Shown here: positions 16,296-24,100 of the stretch, piece after piece | How positions within the stretch are numbered: position 1 is the first letter of the stretch | Layout of the letters: each line of letters begins with the position of its first letter | IMG/VR virus record: IMGVR_UViG_3300038701_000977 | Location: 1-37,593 of that record | Strand: one strand, 5' to 3' | DNA length: 37,593 nucleotides | Source of the DNA: a virus | Program-made: the position numbers and the translations under genes | Notes under the pieces: generated by a model | Database searches by the model: none | Told to the model about the DNA's origin: nothing | What the model saw: the letters and a program-made list of their open reading frames with translations, nothing else

Positions 16296-16899
16296 TTATA
16301 CCCCTTGGGATGTTAACGATTACCTACCCGGCCAGCCGCTTACAAGCGCGAAGGCAATTTCGTATCACGAGAACCTAGACGCGACAGCGGCGGGTGAAAC
16401 AGGCTCTCCCGTTCTGTCCACCGGCTGGCATCCCTACAACATGGCCAACGTCGGTGACGGCAACGGCGCGTTTTACGATTTCTCCGTGCATGGCCTGCAA
16501 AGCTCTGCGGAAAGCCCGAACTTCGAAGACGGCTACGAATATGCGCTGGTTTTCTCGGGCCTCGCCCACAACAATTCTCCGTCGGCGCAATTCAATATCG
16601 AAATCTACAAGGAAACCGACGCGGCCTATGCAACTGCTGCGGGAGTGGCCAGCGCGAACCAGAACGCACCTCTGTTCGGTGTGCTGCGCTTGCCGTTCTG
16701 TCGGCTCGAAAACTACGCGATGACGGCTGTTTGGGAGACTGCGGCAGCGGCGGGGTCTGGCGGCAGCACGGCAACAGACGTCGAGGTTACCGACACGACG
16801 GCGCAGAAAATCGGCAAAATACGCCTTGCGCCTGTAAGCGGTAGTTTTTCTGCGGGTCGGATCATCCTTGCGCGCAGGCGCTGCTTCCTAAGCGGCTGA
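16288..16899 (+). CDS. Putative tail-tip or virion structural protein
   Basis: 203 residues, beginning M-A-N-Y-T-P-W-D-V-N-D-Y-L-P-G. The middle is beta-rich and aromatic (Y-D-F-S-V-H-G-L-Q, then Y-E-Y-A-L-V-F-S-G), with G-S-G-G-S-T-A-T and R-I-I-L-A-R-R-R near the end. No family is recognised. It lies between hub and fibre genes and overlaps the previous gene by 8 bp, so a tail-tip or receptor-contact part is reasonable. Confidence 0.6.
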   Translation: MANYTPWDVNDYLPGQPLTSAKAISYHENLDATAAGETGSPVLSTGWHPYNMANVGDGNGAFYDFSVHGLQSSAESPNFEDGYEYALVFSGLAHNNSPSAQFNIEIYKETDAAYATAAGVASANQNAPLFGVLRLPFCRLENYAMTAVWETAAAAGSGGSTATDVEVTDTTAQKIGKIRLAPVSGSFSAGRIILARRRCFLSG

Positions 16900-16930
16900 C
16901 AGAGAATACCTAACAGGATAAGGGCACACC

Positions 16931-19414
16931 ATGACCACCGTTTCGGGAATAATTTCAGACACACAAGGTAACCCGGTCACCAGCGCCAGTGTCACCGTCA
17001 CCTATAGCAAGCCGCTTATAGGCTATGACGGCGGTGGCGTGGTGAAAAACGCGCGGCTGTTCACCACACATGCCTCAACCGGCATGTTGACCATGACCGA
17101 TCTTACGCCCGGTACCTACACGATCACGATTGCGATTGTCGCCAATGCCAGCACTAGCGTGCAGGTTTTGCAGACTGGTACAATGGTGGTTTTGGATCAG
17201 GCGACGCAAACTCTGGAAAGCGCGCTGACTGAGACAGTCGGCACAATTACGCCAAGCGTCTTGCAGCAAGCTATTGACGCCAAGAATGCGGCAGAGGCGG
17301 CGGCGGCTTCTGCATCTGCGCAACGCAATTTTGAAAGCCGCGCGGCGCTGGTGGCCGCATGGGACGCCCTTAGCGCAGGTGAAAAGTCGGCAATCCCCGA
17401 CGGCACTGTCTGGACGTGGCCTGACTTCTCCGTCGTTCGGGATAGCACGGCGACGGATATTTCTGACCTGAGCGGTTGGGTTCCGGTTGCTCCAATATCG
17501 ACAGAACACTTCAACGGCGACGTTGGTGAATTCATTGCATACTTGGCCTCTGCGTCCAACAAATCTCGCCTTGCCTTGGCGGCAACCGTGCAAATCCCGA
17601 CCGACGTCGCCACGCTTCAGGGCGCAATCGACGCCCTCGGTGAAACCGTTGAAGGTGACGCCATTGTCCTGAACATTGAAACTGGTCACGCCCCGACGAC
17701 TGGCGTCAGCGTATCCTATGGTAATTACTCCGGCTACCAAATCACCAGCACCGATGCGACGGTTTCGGTTGCAGCTTTCACAGGTGATCTCGTCAAGGCG
17801 GTAGACGCTCAAGCCCCGCGCCTGTCTGCTAAATTCATTGCAAACGGACAGATCACGCTGACGCTGACCGGGGCTGTTACTGTTGTGGCTGGCGAGACGA
17901 TAACGCAGGCTTCGACCGGCGCGAATGGCGTTGCGGTTTCGGACGGGTCAGTCTCGGAGCTTGTTCTTTCAACGCTCGACGGTGGGGCGTTCAACAGCAG
18001 CAACGAGCTTTCCGGCTCTACGTCTGGTGGCCTTGGCGCAAACAGTGTACCAACAGACATTGCCCCGGTTTCTATCGTCAACGGATATTGGCTCGAAGGA
18101 AACTCAGAAGGCCGTGTTGATGCGGGGTGCGGCGTTGACTACTGTTACGACAGCGGTCTCGTTTGCTATGAAGGCGGAAAGGCCCACGCGCAATCGGCTG
18201 AATTCAACTTTGCAGCGCGGGCCGCGAAGGTGGCCTTCGGCACCAATCAGCCGGTGTTCAACTCTGCGGCACATGCTTGGGGTGCGGGATCTTCGATCTA
18301 CGGTGAGGGCATCCAAGGCAACGACAGTGGGTATTACGGGCTACAGGCCAGCCACGGCGCGACGGCCATTTTTCGAAACTCTGACAGCCAGAGGGCATGG
18401 CGTCACGGGATGCGGGTGTCTGACAGTGGCGTAATGGACGCCGAAGCGGCGAACCCTTCGGGCAGCGCACGCGACGGAAGTGGCAGTTGCATCAGGTGTT
18501 TTGAAAACGGTCAGATTTCTGCGGTGAACGCAAATGCGACCAACTCCGGCGCTTCTGCTATTCGGGTGACTGGTGGTGGCACGGTGAACGCACAAGGAGC
18601 TGACCTTACTGGTGCGACAACTCAGACTGTCTGGGCCGAAAATGGTGGCCAAGCGCTTTGTGAAAACGCGACCGTTGATGCAACGGCGACGTTCCTTTTG
18701 GAAAGTGGATCGCTATGCACGATTGTCGGCGGCACGGGTGCCACAAGCATCACGCTCGGGATTGCCGATGGTGCGAGGTACATCAACACCGCAGGCAACA
18801 TCACCACGGCAGGCACCTACACATTCAAAGAGGATGTGAAGATCAATGGTCAGGTTGCTATTGGCACAAACGATCTGTCGGAAGAACTGCGCGTTCAAAA
18901 AGATGACCCGACGATTTGGGTCGATGCCACAAGTTTGGGGGAGGAGACATTAACGGGGCGCAGCGCAAACGGTGGCCTGCTACTGACGGCGGGCGGAATG
19001 AACGCGACGCTGAAGTACACGCCTGCCGTGATGTTTGGTTCGACCGATGATAGCCTAACCACGACCAATCCGAAGGTCGGCGCGGCCATGGCTGGCGTTG
19101 CCCGTGAAACCTATTCAGGTGATAGCGACGGGGCTATGGGGCTGGCTTTCTTTGCGACGCCACTTAACCCCGGAACGACAGAGGCAATGGTAGAGGTCGC
19201 TTGTTTTGATGAGGCTGGCAATTTTGGTGTCGGGACAGGCGATCCTGACTACCTTGCACATTTTGCGGGGGAAATTGGCTTTGCTCCCGGATCATCTGTA
19301 ACGCCCGTTAGTAACGGCGACGTTGTGTTCGAACTGACCAGCAACACCACTCTGACAATCAAAGCGAAAGGTAGCGATGGTGTTGTTCGCTCTGGCACGG
19401 TGACGTTGGCATGA
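16931..19414 (+). CDS. Tail fibre / tailspike with beta-helix region
   Basis: 827 residues, the longest gene here. Residues 1-90 look like a carboxypeptidase-regulatory/CnaB-type beta sandwich (V-S-G-I-I-S-D-T-Q-G-N-P-V-T, then L-T-P-G-T-Y-T-I-T-I). A short helical linker at about 112-135 (A-A-E-A-A-A-A-S-A-S-A-Q) follows. The middle, about 380-640, has the turn-rich Asn/Gly/Ser pattern of a right-handed beta-helix (G-V-M-D-A-E-A, N-G-Q-I-S-A-V-N-A). The C-terminal part resembles fibre tips. It is the main candidate for host-surface recognition; no catalytic residues for glycan cleavage can be assigned by eye. Confidence 0.8.
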   Translation: MTTVSGIISDTQGNPVTSASVTVTYSKPLIGYDGGGVVKNARLFTTHASTGMLTMTDLTPGTYTITIAIVANASTSVQVLQTGTMVVLDQATQTLESALTETVGTITPSVLQQAIDAKNAAEAAAASASAQRNFESRAALVAAWDALSAGEKSAIPDGTVWTWPDFSVVRDSTATDISDLSGWVPVAPISTEHFNGDVGEFIAYLASASNKSRLALAATVQIPTDVATLQGAIDALGETVEGDAIVLNIETGHAPTTGVSVSYGNYSGYQITSTDATVSVAAFTGDLVKAVDAQAPRLSAKFIANGQITLTLTGAVTVVAGETITQASTGANGVAVSDGSVSELVLSTLDGGAFNSSNELSGSTSGGLGANSVPTDIAPVSIVNGYWLEGNSEGRVDAGCGVDYCYDSGLVCYEGGKAHAQSAEFNFAARAAKVAFGTNQPVFNSAAHAWGAGSSIYGEGIQGNDSGYYGLQASHGATAIFRNSDSQRAWRHGMRVSDSGVMDAEAANPSGSARDGSGSCIRCFENGQISAVNANATNSGASAIRVTGGGTVNAQGADLTGATTQTVWAENGGQALCENATVDATATFLLESGSLCTIVGGTGATSITLGIADGARYINTAGNITTAGTYTFKEDVKINGQVAIGTNDLSEELRVQKDDPTIWVDATSLGEETLTGRSANGGLLLTAGGMNATLKYTPAVMFGSTDDSLTTTNPKVGAAMAGVARETYSGDSDGAMGLAFFATPLNPGTTEAMVEVACFDEAGNFGVGTGDPDYLAHFAGEIGFAPGSSVTPVSNGDVVFELTSNTTLTIKAKGSDGVVRSGTVTLA

Positions 19415-19725
19415 GGCTGACTGACTTCCTCCGCACACCGTCCAGCTTTGAGGGCCAGCCGCTTGCGTTCGCGCGCAATCAGGCTGGTCATGCTGGCGTT
19501 GGGATGCTGCTGGCGTGGGCGCTTGGCGCGTGGTGGCCGGTAGCGCTTGGCTATGCCGTTTGGGAAATTGTCCAGTGGCGGCGGTTTGGCGGCGACGATT
19601 GGGACGGGTTGCAGGATTGGGCGTTTGTCTGTCTGGGTGCCTTTGCAGCGGCGAACCTGTGGCTTCTGGTGCCGATGGCCGGGTATCTGGCGGCGGGCTA
19701 TCTGAGGCGGGCCGATGGTGCATAG
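19411..19725 (+). CDS. Small membrane protein of the lysis region
   Basis: 104 residues. It overlaps the fibre stop (ATGA) and contains about two hydrophobic helices, near 29-53 (V-G-M-L-L-A-W-A-L-G-A-W-W) and 70-95 (A-F-V-C-L-G-A-F-A-A-A-N-L-W-L-L-V). Asp/Trp-rich residues (G-G-D-D-W-D-G-L-Q-D-W) lie between them. Two helices with both ends on one side would fit a class II holin-like protein, but several neighbours could also be the holin. Confidence 0.65.
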   Translation: MRLTDFLRTPSSFEGQPLAFARNQAGHAGVGMLLAWALGAWWPVALGYAVWEIVQWRRFGGDDWDGLQDWAFVCLGAFAAANLWLLVPMAGYLAAGYLRRADGA

Positions 19726-20128
19726 GGCCGGAGAACAGGCGCTGCTTGCCTTGGTGCATTTCGTACCGCTCATGCTCATGTGGCTGGCGGCGGTGGTGCT
19801 GGATAGTCCGCCTGTTGACGACGCTTTTGGCCCGGTCATCATGGCGCTGCGCGCAGAACAGTGGGTTGGCCCGCCATGCGTGGGCGCGTTTCTTGTGCTT
19901 CTGGGCGTTTATATGCGCGACTGGCCCGAGGCCCTGCGCGCGGTGCTGCGCTTTACCGGGTGGGTGACGGTGGCGACCACGGTTTTCGCCTTTGGCATCG
20001 CTGGCCTGTGGGCAAACACGGTTCAGATGATTTTTGTCTACTCGCTGACCACGCCGCTTTTCGTGGTGCCGATGGTTCGCATGGGCTGGCGGGACGTTCG
20101 GGCGGCGCTGGGGGCACGGCATGTTTAA
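19715..20128 (+). CDS. Polytopic membrane protein
   Basis: 137 residues with about four predicted membrane helices (near 8-29, 53-68, 79-101 and 105-122). It begins M-V-H-R-A-G-E-Q-A-L-L-A-L-V-H and ends in a short basic tail. It overlaps both neighbours. No family is recognised. Possible roles are lysis or altering the host membrane (superinfection exclusion); context slightly favours lysis. Confidence 0.62.
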   Translation: MVHRAGEQALLALVHFVPLMLMWLAAVVLDSPPVDDAFGPVIMALRAEQWVGPPCVGAFLVLLGVYMRDWPEALRAVLRFTGWVTVATTVFAFGIAGLWANTVQMIFVYSLTTPLFVVPMVRMGWRDVRAALGARHV

Positions 20129-20354
20129 CCTTGTGCAAACGCTATGGGCGGTGGCGCTGGTGGCCTTTCCGGTCGGGCTGTTCATTGGCGCGGGGATCAT
20201 GGTCTTGCGCGCGGGTGGCCTGCCTGTACCGGAAACGATGCAACTACTGGATACGATGGTGACGGAACATGAGCGCACAAGAGACCGAGTTACCGCCTTG
20301 GAGCGCCGGGTTAAGGCACTGGATGGCGTATCTGTTTTTCGAGGGCACCGGTAA
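20121..20354 (+). CDS. Membrane-anchored coiled-coil protein
   Basis: 77 residues: one membrane helix at about 8-30 (A-V-A-L-V-A-F-P-V-G-L-F-I-G-A), then a charged helix V-T-E-H-E-R-T-R-D-R-V-T-A-L-E-R-R-V with heptad spacing. This layout resembles small phage membrane proteins near endolysins. It overlaps the previous gene by 8 bp and ends one base into the next start. Confidence 0.62.
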   Translation: MFNLVQTLWAVALVAFPVGLFIGAGIMVLRAGGLPVPETMQLLDTMVTEHERTRDRVTALERRVKALDGVSVFRGHR

Positions 20355-20557
20355 TGGACTGGAACCAAGTCATCGAGCAAATGGGCGGCGGGTTGTCGGC
20401 GGTGGTTATCGTGGCGCAGGCCGTGGCGCTGGCGTGGGCGGTAAAGAAAATCTTTTCCCGGTACGAGGCGCAGATGGAACGGGAGAGGGAGCATTCGCGC
20501 GAACTCAAAGAGACGATCTCGGCTGTGCAGATGCTGACGCGGGGGGCTGGTCAATGA
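20354..20557 (+). CDS. Putative holin
   Basis: 67 residues: N-terminal M-D-W-N-Q-V-I-E-Q-M-G-G-G, one membrane helix at about 14-32 (S-A-V-V-I-V-A-Q-A-V-A-L-A-W-A-V), then a charged tail Y-E-A-Q-M-E-R-E-R-E-H-S-R. The short N-terminus, single helix and long charged C-terminal helix resemble BhlA/UviB-like holins. Of the membrane proteins here this is the best holin candidate, but the assignment is by shape only. Confidence 0.55.
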   Translation: MDWNQVIEQMGGGLSAVVIVAQAVALAWAVKKIFSRYEAQMEREREHSRELKETISAVQMLTRGAGQ

Positions 20558-20706
20558 TTTGGCCGTTCAAAAGCAAGCCGGAAAAGGTGGACCCGCTCAC
20601 ATCGCAAGAGCGGCAGAACGACGACCTCAAGCAGCAGTTGCGCGATATGCGTGAACGGCTATTGCGCGAAACGGTCGCGCGCACGGTGCAAAAAGATGAT
20701 GGGTGA
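20554..20706 (+). CDS. 50-residue charged protein
   Basis: From ATG 20554 in an ATGA overlap. It reads M-I-W-P-F-K-S-K-P-E-K-V-D-P-L-T and then a charged helix (D-D-L-K-Q-Q-L-R-D-M-R-E-R-L). A longer opening of the same frame from 20269 overlaps two genes and is not credible as the start. It has no membrane helix. It is probably a soluble or membrane-peripheral lysis-region accessory; the role is unknown. Confidence 0.6.
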   Translation: MIWPFKSKPEKVDPLTSQERQNDDLKQQLRDMRERLLRETVARTVQKDDG

Positions 20707-21025
20707 TTGGATTTCGTTCCTCAGCGGCGTTGCCCTGATGGTCAGCGGTTGCCGTGTCATGTGGGCCTATAGGCCGCGTGGCGATTGGCGGCAGACTGCG
20801 GCTGGCATTCTTGGCTTCGCCATCTTTCTCGGTTTCTTCGGCGCTGTTTTCAACACGGTCTACTGGCAGGTTTGGGGGCAAATCACAGTCGAATATCTGC
20901 GGGTGTGGTCGGTGCAAATGCTGCGCTTTTGGGGCGATTATACAGACGTGATTGCAAAAGGCAGCGGCGCGGTGGCGGCGGAATTACATCTTTGGGCACT
21001 TAGGAAGAAGGATCGGGAGAAATGA
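20696..21025 (+). CDS. Membrane protein next to the endolysin
   Basis: About 109 residues from ATG 20696 (ATG 20699 possible). Two hydrophobic helices lie at about 6-24 and 36-62 (A-G-I-L-G-F-A-I-F-L-G-F-F-G-A-V), then a Trp-rich amphipathic part (Y-L-R-V-W-S-V-Q-M-L-R-F-W) and a basic end K-K-D-R-E-K. It overlaps the previous gene by 11 bp and the amidase by 4 bp. It could be an antiholin or a second holin. Confidence 0.6.
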   Translation: MMGDWISFLSGVALMVSGCRVMWAYRPRGDWRQTAAGILGFAIFLGFFGAVFNTVYWQVWGQITVEYLRVWSVQMLRFWGDYTDVIAKGSGAVAAELHLWALRKKDREK

Positions 21026-21492
21026 TCTATCAAGGCTCGGGCCGGACACCGGTCCATGAAGTCATCATTCACTGTGCGGCCACGCGGCTAACGGGCTGGT
21101 TTGCTGAATTGCCGTTTGACGAACAGGTCAAGGAAATCCGGCGCTGGCACATGGAGGATCGGGGGTGGCGGGACATTGGCTATCACCGCGTCATCGGGCG
21201 TGAAGGTCAGGTAGCAATCGGGCGGTCGCTGTATGAATACGGCGCACACGTCAAGGGCCACAATCGCGGCACGGTTGGCATTTGCCTGATCGGGGGCCAC
21301 GGCGCGGCGAAAGACGACGACTTCTTTGACCACTTCACGCACAAGCAAGACGCGGCGTTGCGCCAGTATCTCAAAGAGCTTGGCGAGCTGACCGAAATCC
21401 GCAAGATCACCGGCCACAGTCAATACGCGAACAAGGCTTGCCCCGGCTTCAACGCGAGGGCGCGCTATGGGTCGCTGGTGGGCGGTCTGTGA
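21022..21492 (+). CDS. Endolysin: N-acetylmuramoyl-L-alanine amidase
   Basis: 156 residues, T7 lysozyme-like Amidase_2. The zinc ligands are visible as H17 (V-I-I-H-C-A-A-T), H132 (I-T-G-H-S-Q-Y) and C140 (N-K-A-C-P-G-F), with the catalytic pair Y54 (I-G-Y-H) and K138. The spacing H-x5-K-x-C matches T7 lysozyme. It cuts the bond between N-acetylmuramate and L-alanine in peptidoglycan. There is no signal peptide, so it needs the holin for release. Spanin genes follow at once. Confidence 0.92.
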   Translation: MIYQGSGRTPVHEVIIHCAATRLTGWFAELPFDEQVKEIRRWHMEDRGWRDIGYHRVIGREGQVAIGRSLYEYGAHVKGHNRGTVGICLIGGHGAAKDDDFFDHFTHKQDAALRQYLKELGELTEIRKITGHSQYANKACPGFNARARYGSLVGGL

Positions 21493-21839
21493 TGTTCGGC
21501 CTTGGCTGGAAGGTCGCGGGCGTCTTGACCCTTGTGGCCGCAGGGGCGGGCGTGTGGGGCGGCTATCAGGGCAAGAAGGCGGAACGAGCCACAGAACGCG
21601 CTATCGCCGCTGAGCGGGCCGTTGACGCGCTGGAACGGACGCTGGAAGCTGAACGGGCGGCGGCAATCATCTTGGCGGCTGAGAATGAAGCGAACGCGGC
21701 GCGGGCCGCTGAATATGACGCCCTGCGCGAAACACTCTTGGAGGGTGGCGATGACCAAGACTTGCCTGACTTTCTGCGCGATTATCTTGACCGGCTGTTC
21801 GGCACAGACGGAATTGGTGGGGCCAACGGTCCCGAGTGA
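21492..21839 (+). CDS. i-spanin (Rz-like)
   Basis: 115 residues from ATG 21492 (overlap TGATG with the amidase stop). One N-terminal membrane anchor (W-K-V-A-G-V-L-T-L-V-A-A-G-A-G-V) is followed by a long Ala/Glu/Arg coiled coil, as in inner-membrane spanins. The C-terminal third overlaps an Rz1-like lipoprotein gene in another frame. It joins the outer-membrane partner to fuse the two membranes at lysis of a Gram-negative host. Confidence 0.85.
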   Translation: MFGLGWKVAGVLTLVAAGAGVWGGYQGKKAERATERAIAAERAVDALERTLEAERAAAIILAAENEANAARAAEYDALRETLLEGGDDQDLPDFLRDYLDRLFGTDGIGGANGPE

Positions 21840-22005
21840 GTTGCGCCAGCCTTGCGAGGTCCAGGCGCGGGAATATGACACGCTGCGCGACGTGGCGCTG
21901 ATCCTGACCGATCACGTTGAAGCGCTGGATTGCTCAAATGGCCGTATCATGGCTATTGACGCGATCCTGACAGGCTACGAGGCGGCGCTTGAGGCTGGCA
22001 AGTGA
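21751..22005 (+). CDS. o-spanin lipoprotein (Rz1-like), overlapping Rz
   Basis: 84 residues from ATG 21751, with GGAGGGTGG at 21740-21748 as ribosome site. It starts M-T-K-T-C-L-T-F-C-A-I-I-L-T-G-C, a signal peptide ending in the lipobox L-T-G-C with Cys16 as the lipidated residue. The gene starts inside the i-spanin gene in another frame and extends past its end. The mature part is short and charged and would reach across the periplasm to Rz. The longer opening of this frame from 21532 lacks a signal peptide. Confidence 0.85.
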   Translation: MTKTCLTFCAIILTGCSAQTELVGPTVPSELRQPCEVQAREYDTLRDVALILTDHVEALDCSNGRIMAIDAILTGYEAALEAGK

Positions 22006-22226
22006 CCTTCTACGCCCTGACCCTCTACTTATGTGCTATCGGCGCTGACGGGGCGTTCTGTGTGGCGGCTGGCGTTGGTGATGCTATGATGTTTGGGGAA
22101 TGCGCGCTGGAAGGCGCAGAACTGACGCTGGTGGCCGAATATGAGTTCCGAATGTCTACTGGATACTCTGGCGAAATGATCGTAACCTATGGATGTTCCG
22201 AGGTTTCCCCGCAAGTCTCAGGATAG
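22002..22226 (+). CDS. Small cysteine-containing, possibly exported protein
   Basis: 74 residues from GTG 22002 in a GTGA overlap with the spanin stop. The N-terminus (M-T-F-Y-A-L-T-L-Y-L-C-A-I-G-A-D-G-A) is mildly hydrophobic and there are four Cys, so export and disulfide formation are possible. No family is recognised. It is the last gene of the rightward late block. Confidence 0.6.
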   Translation: MTFYALTLYLCAIGADGAFCVAAGVGDAMMFGECALEGAELTLVAEYEFRMSTGYSGEMIVTYGCSEVSPQVSG

Positions 22227-22241
22227 CCGGAAAGCGGCTAT
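22223..22241 (+). terminator. Hairpin at the end of the late block
   Basis: ATAGCCG (22223-22229) and CGGCTAT (22235-22241) form a 7-bp stem around GAAAG. It overlaps the last late stop codon and lies where rightward and leftward genes converge. No T-tract follows on either strand, so termination activity is uncertain. Confidence 0.4.
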
Positions 22242-22334
22242 GTTGGCAGCCCGTTAGCGCGCCCCGGTATGGACCCAGAGCATCCCACCCCCGAAGGACT
22301 TGTATACCGCCACGGGCCAACGGCGGTCAGGCCC

Positions 22335-22628
22335 CTACTCTACACCATCGCGCGGCGGGGTGGAAGAGATGCGCGGCCCCGGCTCAGGCGGGTGTTTGTT
22401 GACTACCCTTTGGGGGTCGAAGGCGTTTCCGATCTTTCGAAGTGTGCGACGGTCTTTATCCCAATAAACTTTTCCAGACTGCCACCAGATTTCATCGCCC
22501 ACCAAGGGCATCGCCGGTGCAGTTTCCACGATGACGCAGCGCTCGTCTCCATATCGATCTACGCAAGTTATCTGCGTCTCGCCCTGAATATCGCTTTCGA
22601 TTATCTCAATTATCCAGCCGCCAACCAT
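22335..22628 (-). CDS. Hypothetical protein, last gene of the leftward operon
   Basis: 97 residues from ATG at 22628, with a GGAGGGGG ribosome site upstream; GTG 22631 is an alternative. It starts M-V-G-G-W-I-I-E-I-I-E-S-D and has a compact strand-rich part (T-Q-I-T-C-V-D-R-Y-G-D-E-R-C-V-I-V), then W-W-Q-S-G-K-V-Y-W and a Pro-rich end. W-W-Q-x-G and similar small beta folds occur in short phage proteins of unknown function. Start and upstream stop overlap (TGATG). Confidence 0.62.
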   Translation of the reverse strand: MVGGWIIEIIESDIQGETQITCVDRYGDERCVIVETAPAMPLVGDEIWWQSGKVYWDKDRRTLRKIGNAFDPQRVVNKHPPEPGPRISSTPPRDGVE

Positions 22629-23011
22629 CACTCCCCCTCCTTCTGTGCTAGGGCGCGGATTTCCTGCTTAATCTCGTATGCGACAGACGCCCCAAACAAG
22701 TGAGTTTCCTCCGACACGTATGGGTTGCCGTCTTTGTCAAGCCCCTCATGGTCCTCATGTCGTTGCGCGATTTCGGTAGCCTCCTCCAACCCCGCCCTAC
22801 GCCCTTCCTCGCGGGCGGCGTCGAGGGTCTGTTGGTCGGTGCGGGTGTTCCATGCCGAAGAGGCAAGTTCTGCGGTGGCATATCCAGCACTACCTGCCAT
22901 ATCGCAATCAGTGCAGCCTACAGCATACTCAAGACCAAACTGCATTCTGGTTGTGAGTGCCTCACCACCACAAAACGGGCATGGCAGCAGTTCGGGTGCG
23001 TCACTGGTCAT
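22628..23011 (-). CDS. Lar-like restriction alleviation / zinc-finger protein
   Basis: 127 residues from ATG 23011 with AGGAGA upstream; a longer opening to 23143 overlaps the neighbour. The N-terminus has L-L-P-C-P-F-C-G-G-E-A, then C-T-D-C, the two Cys pairs of the Lar_restr_allev family. In that family the fold binds zinc, and Lar of Rac modulates type I restriction. A helical C-terminal part (T-L-D-A-A-R-E-E-G-R-R-A-G) is extra. Restriction alleviation is an inference from the family name; many members have no tested function. Confidence 0.72.
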   Translation of the reverse strand: MTSDAPELLPCPFCGGEALTTRMQFGLEYAVGCTDCDMAGSAGYATAELASSAWNTRTDQQTLDAAREEGRRAGLEEATEIAQRHEDHEGLDKDGNPYVSEETHLFGASVAYEIKQEIRALAQKEGE

Positions 23012-23486
23012 CTGTCTTCTCCTGTTCTGCGAGGGCGCGGAGCCACGCCTCGATGATTGGGGACGCATCTGGATACGTTCTGTCAACGTGCGCCCATTGA
23101 TCTGTGATGGCATCATCAGCAGCGGCATCTGCGCCGTCCTCAAATGCTCCAGAAAGCCATCTATCTAGCAGTACTGTCGCCGCCTCTGCCACCGGGTCAG
23201 GCGGCGTGGGGGAGAGGGCGCGGATGGCGTGGAGAAGTTTTTCCGCCATGTTGGCGGCGCTCTCACGGTTCCTTGAGTTATCCTCGTCACCTAATATTAA
23301 TGCCGTCATGTGCTCTGCGAATGCGCTTGCGCAAATACTTGTCGCCGCCTCGATCCCCCGCGCATAACCCCGCTTCTCGGCGGCTGCGATGGCCTCGGCA
23401 ATCCGCACGGCGCAATAGGCGGTCCCCCATTCGCTGAGAAACAGCGCCCACTCGTCGGAGTTCGATCCGGTTGGTGCGTCAGTCAT
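23001..23486 (-). CDS. Hypothetical acidic helical protein
   Basis: 161 residues. Begins M-T-D-A-P-T-G-S-N-S-D-E-W and is mostly helical, with A-A-A-E-K-R-G-Y-A-R-G-I-E-A-A and a C-terminal acidic stretch A-F-E-D-G-A-D-A-A-A-D-D-A. The K-R-G-Y-x-x-G-I-E-A-A pattern is common in short phage accessory proteins that lack a name. Overlaps the genes on both sides by 8-11 bp. No catalytic motif seen. Confidence 0.62.
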   Translation of the reverse strand: MTDAPTGSNSDEWALFLSEWGTAYCAVRIAEAIAAAEKRGYARGIEAATSICASAFAEHMTALILGDEDNSRNRESAANMAEKLLHAIRALSPTPPDPVAEAATVLLDRWLSGAFEDGADAAADDAITDQWAHVDRTYPDASPIIEAWLRALAEQEKTDDQ

Positions 23487-23970
23487 GGCTGTCTCCTTTT
23501 GGGGCGGCGCGGATCATGTCTATGGCTTCGTATGGTGACATATCACCAGCTTGGATTTCGTGCAGAGCTTGTCCCACCTTCTCCAGCTTGTTTTTGTTCT
23601 CCGCCCCTTGCAGAAGTGCCCTTTCATGGCGCAGTGACAGCGCGGCCAACTGTCCCCTCAGCTTCATCACCTCGGCGCGCTCTGCGGCGATGATGGCGGC
23701 AGCGCCTTCGGCCTCATCAACCAGCGCGTCACGCTCGGCAAGCAGGTGGGGCATCATGTGCAGAACCGTGTTGAGCGCGATCACTTCCGAGTTTCGTTTC
23801 GCGCCCTCGGAATACAGCGATTTCCGAAGTGCGGTCAGCACCGGGATAGCCGCGTCGAACGACATGCCTCCAAGTCGATCCGGCCCCACCTCATGCCCCA
23901 CGAACCGCGCGTCACGGTCTCGGCTCTCGGGCGTGTGGTGGCTCTCGGTTTCGTAGATGTTGTCGGTCAT
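23479..23970 (-). CDS. Hypothetical coiled-coil protein
   Basis: 163 residues. A flexible N-terminus (M-T-D-N-I-Y-E-T-E-S-H-H-T-P-E) leads into a helical body with A-E-R-A-E-V-M-K-L-R-G-Q-L-A-A-L and E-N-K-N-K-L-E-K-V, likely a coiled coil. The ribosome site GTGAGG lies at the end of an 11-codon mini-ORF just upstream. No family recognised; it belongs to the leftward accessory operon. Confidence 0.62.
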   Translation of the reverse strand: MTDNIYETESHHTPESRDRDARFVGHEVGPDRLGGMSFDAAIPVLTALRKSLYSEGAKRNSEVIALNTVLHMMPHLLAERDALVDEAEGAAAIIAAERAEVMKLRGQLAALSLRHERALLQGAENKNKLEKVGQALHEIQAGDMSPYEAIDMIRAAPKGDSHD

Positions 23971-23974
23971 TGGT

Positions 23975-24010
23975 TTACCTCACAATTTTCAGCTTGTCTC
24001 GGTCGGTCAT
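23975..24010 (-). CDS. 11-residue leader mini-ORF
   Basis: Encodes M-T-D-R-D-K-L-K-I-V-R from ATG 24010, with TAGGAG upstream. Its last codons contain the GTGAGG ribosome site of the next gene, which starts five bases after its stop. The layout suggests a leader peptide or translational coupler rather than a functional protein. Confidence 0.3.
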   Translation of the reverse strand: MTDRDKLKIVR

Positions 24011-24014
24011 GTCT

Positions 24015-24064
24015 CTCTCCTATGTTGGTCCCGCCGCCTTCGTGTCTCGGTATCCGGCGGCGGG
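24015..24064 (-). promoter_or_regulatory. Leader hairpin plus GGGACCAACATAGGAG element, copy 1
   Basis: On the minus strand, CCCGCCGCC (24064-24056) and GGCGGCGGG (24038-24030) form a 9-bp stem with a 17-base loop. This runs directly into GGGACCAACATAGGAG and a start codon. A near copy of the same arrangement lies at 25733-25785. It looks like a repeated 5' leader with built-in ribosome site. Confidence 0.5.
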
Positions 24065-24100
24065 GAACCCGTCCGTCTGGGGGATCGGGCGGGTTATTGA

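Noticed and set aside
19292-20554. 420-codon open frame on the minus strand
   Set aside because: It lies antisense to six well-placed rightward genes, is rich in Arg, His and Pro in the way typical of GC-rich shadow frames, and has no ribosome site or recognisable domain.
21532-21750. N-terminal extension of the Rz1-like gene
   Set aside because: A start at 21532 would remove the lipoprotein signal from the N-terminus; ATG 21751 gives a correct signal peptide and lipobox.
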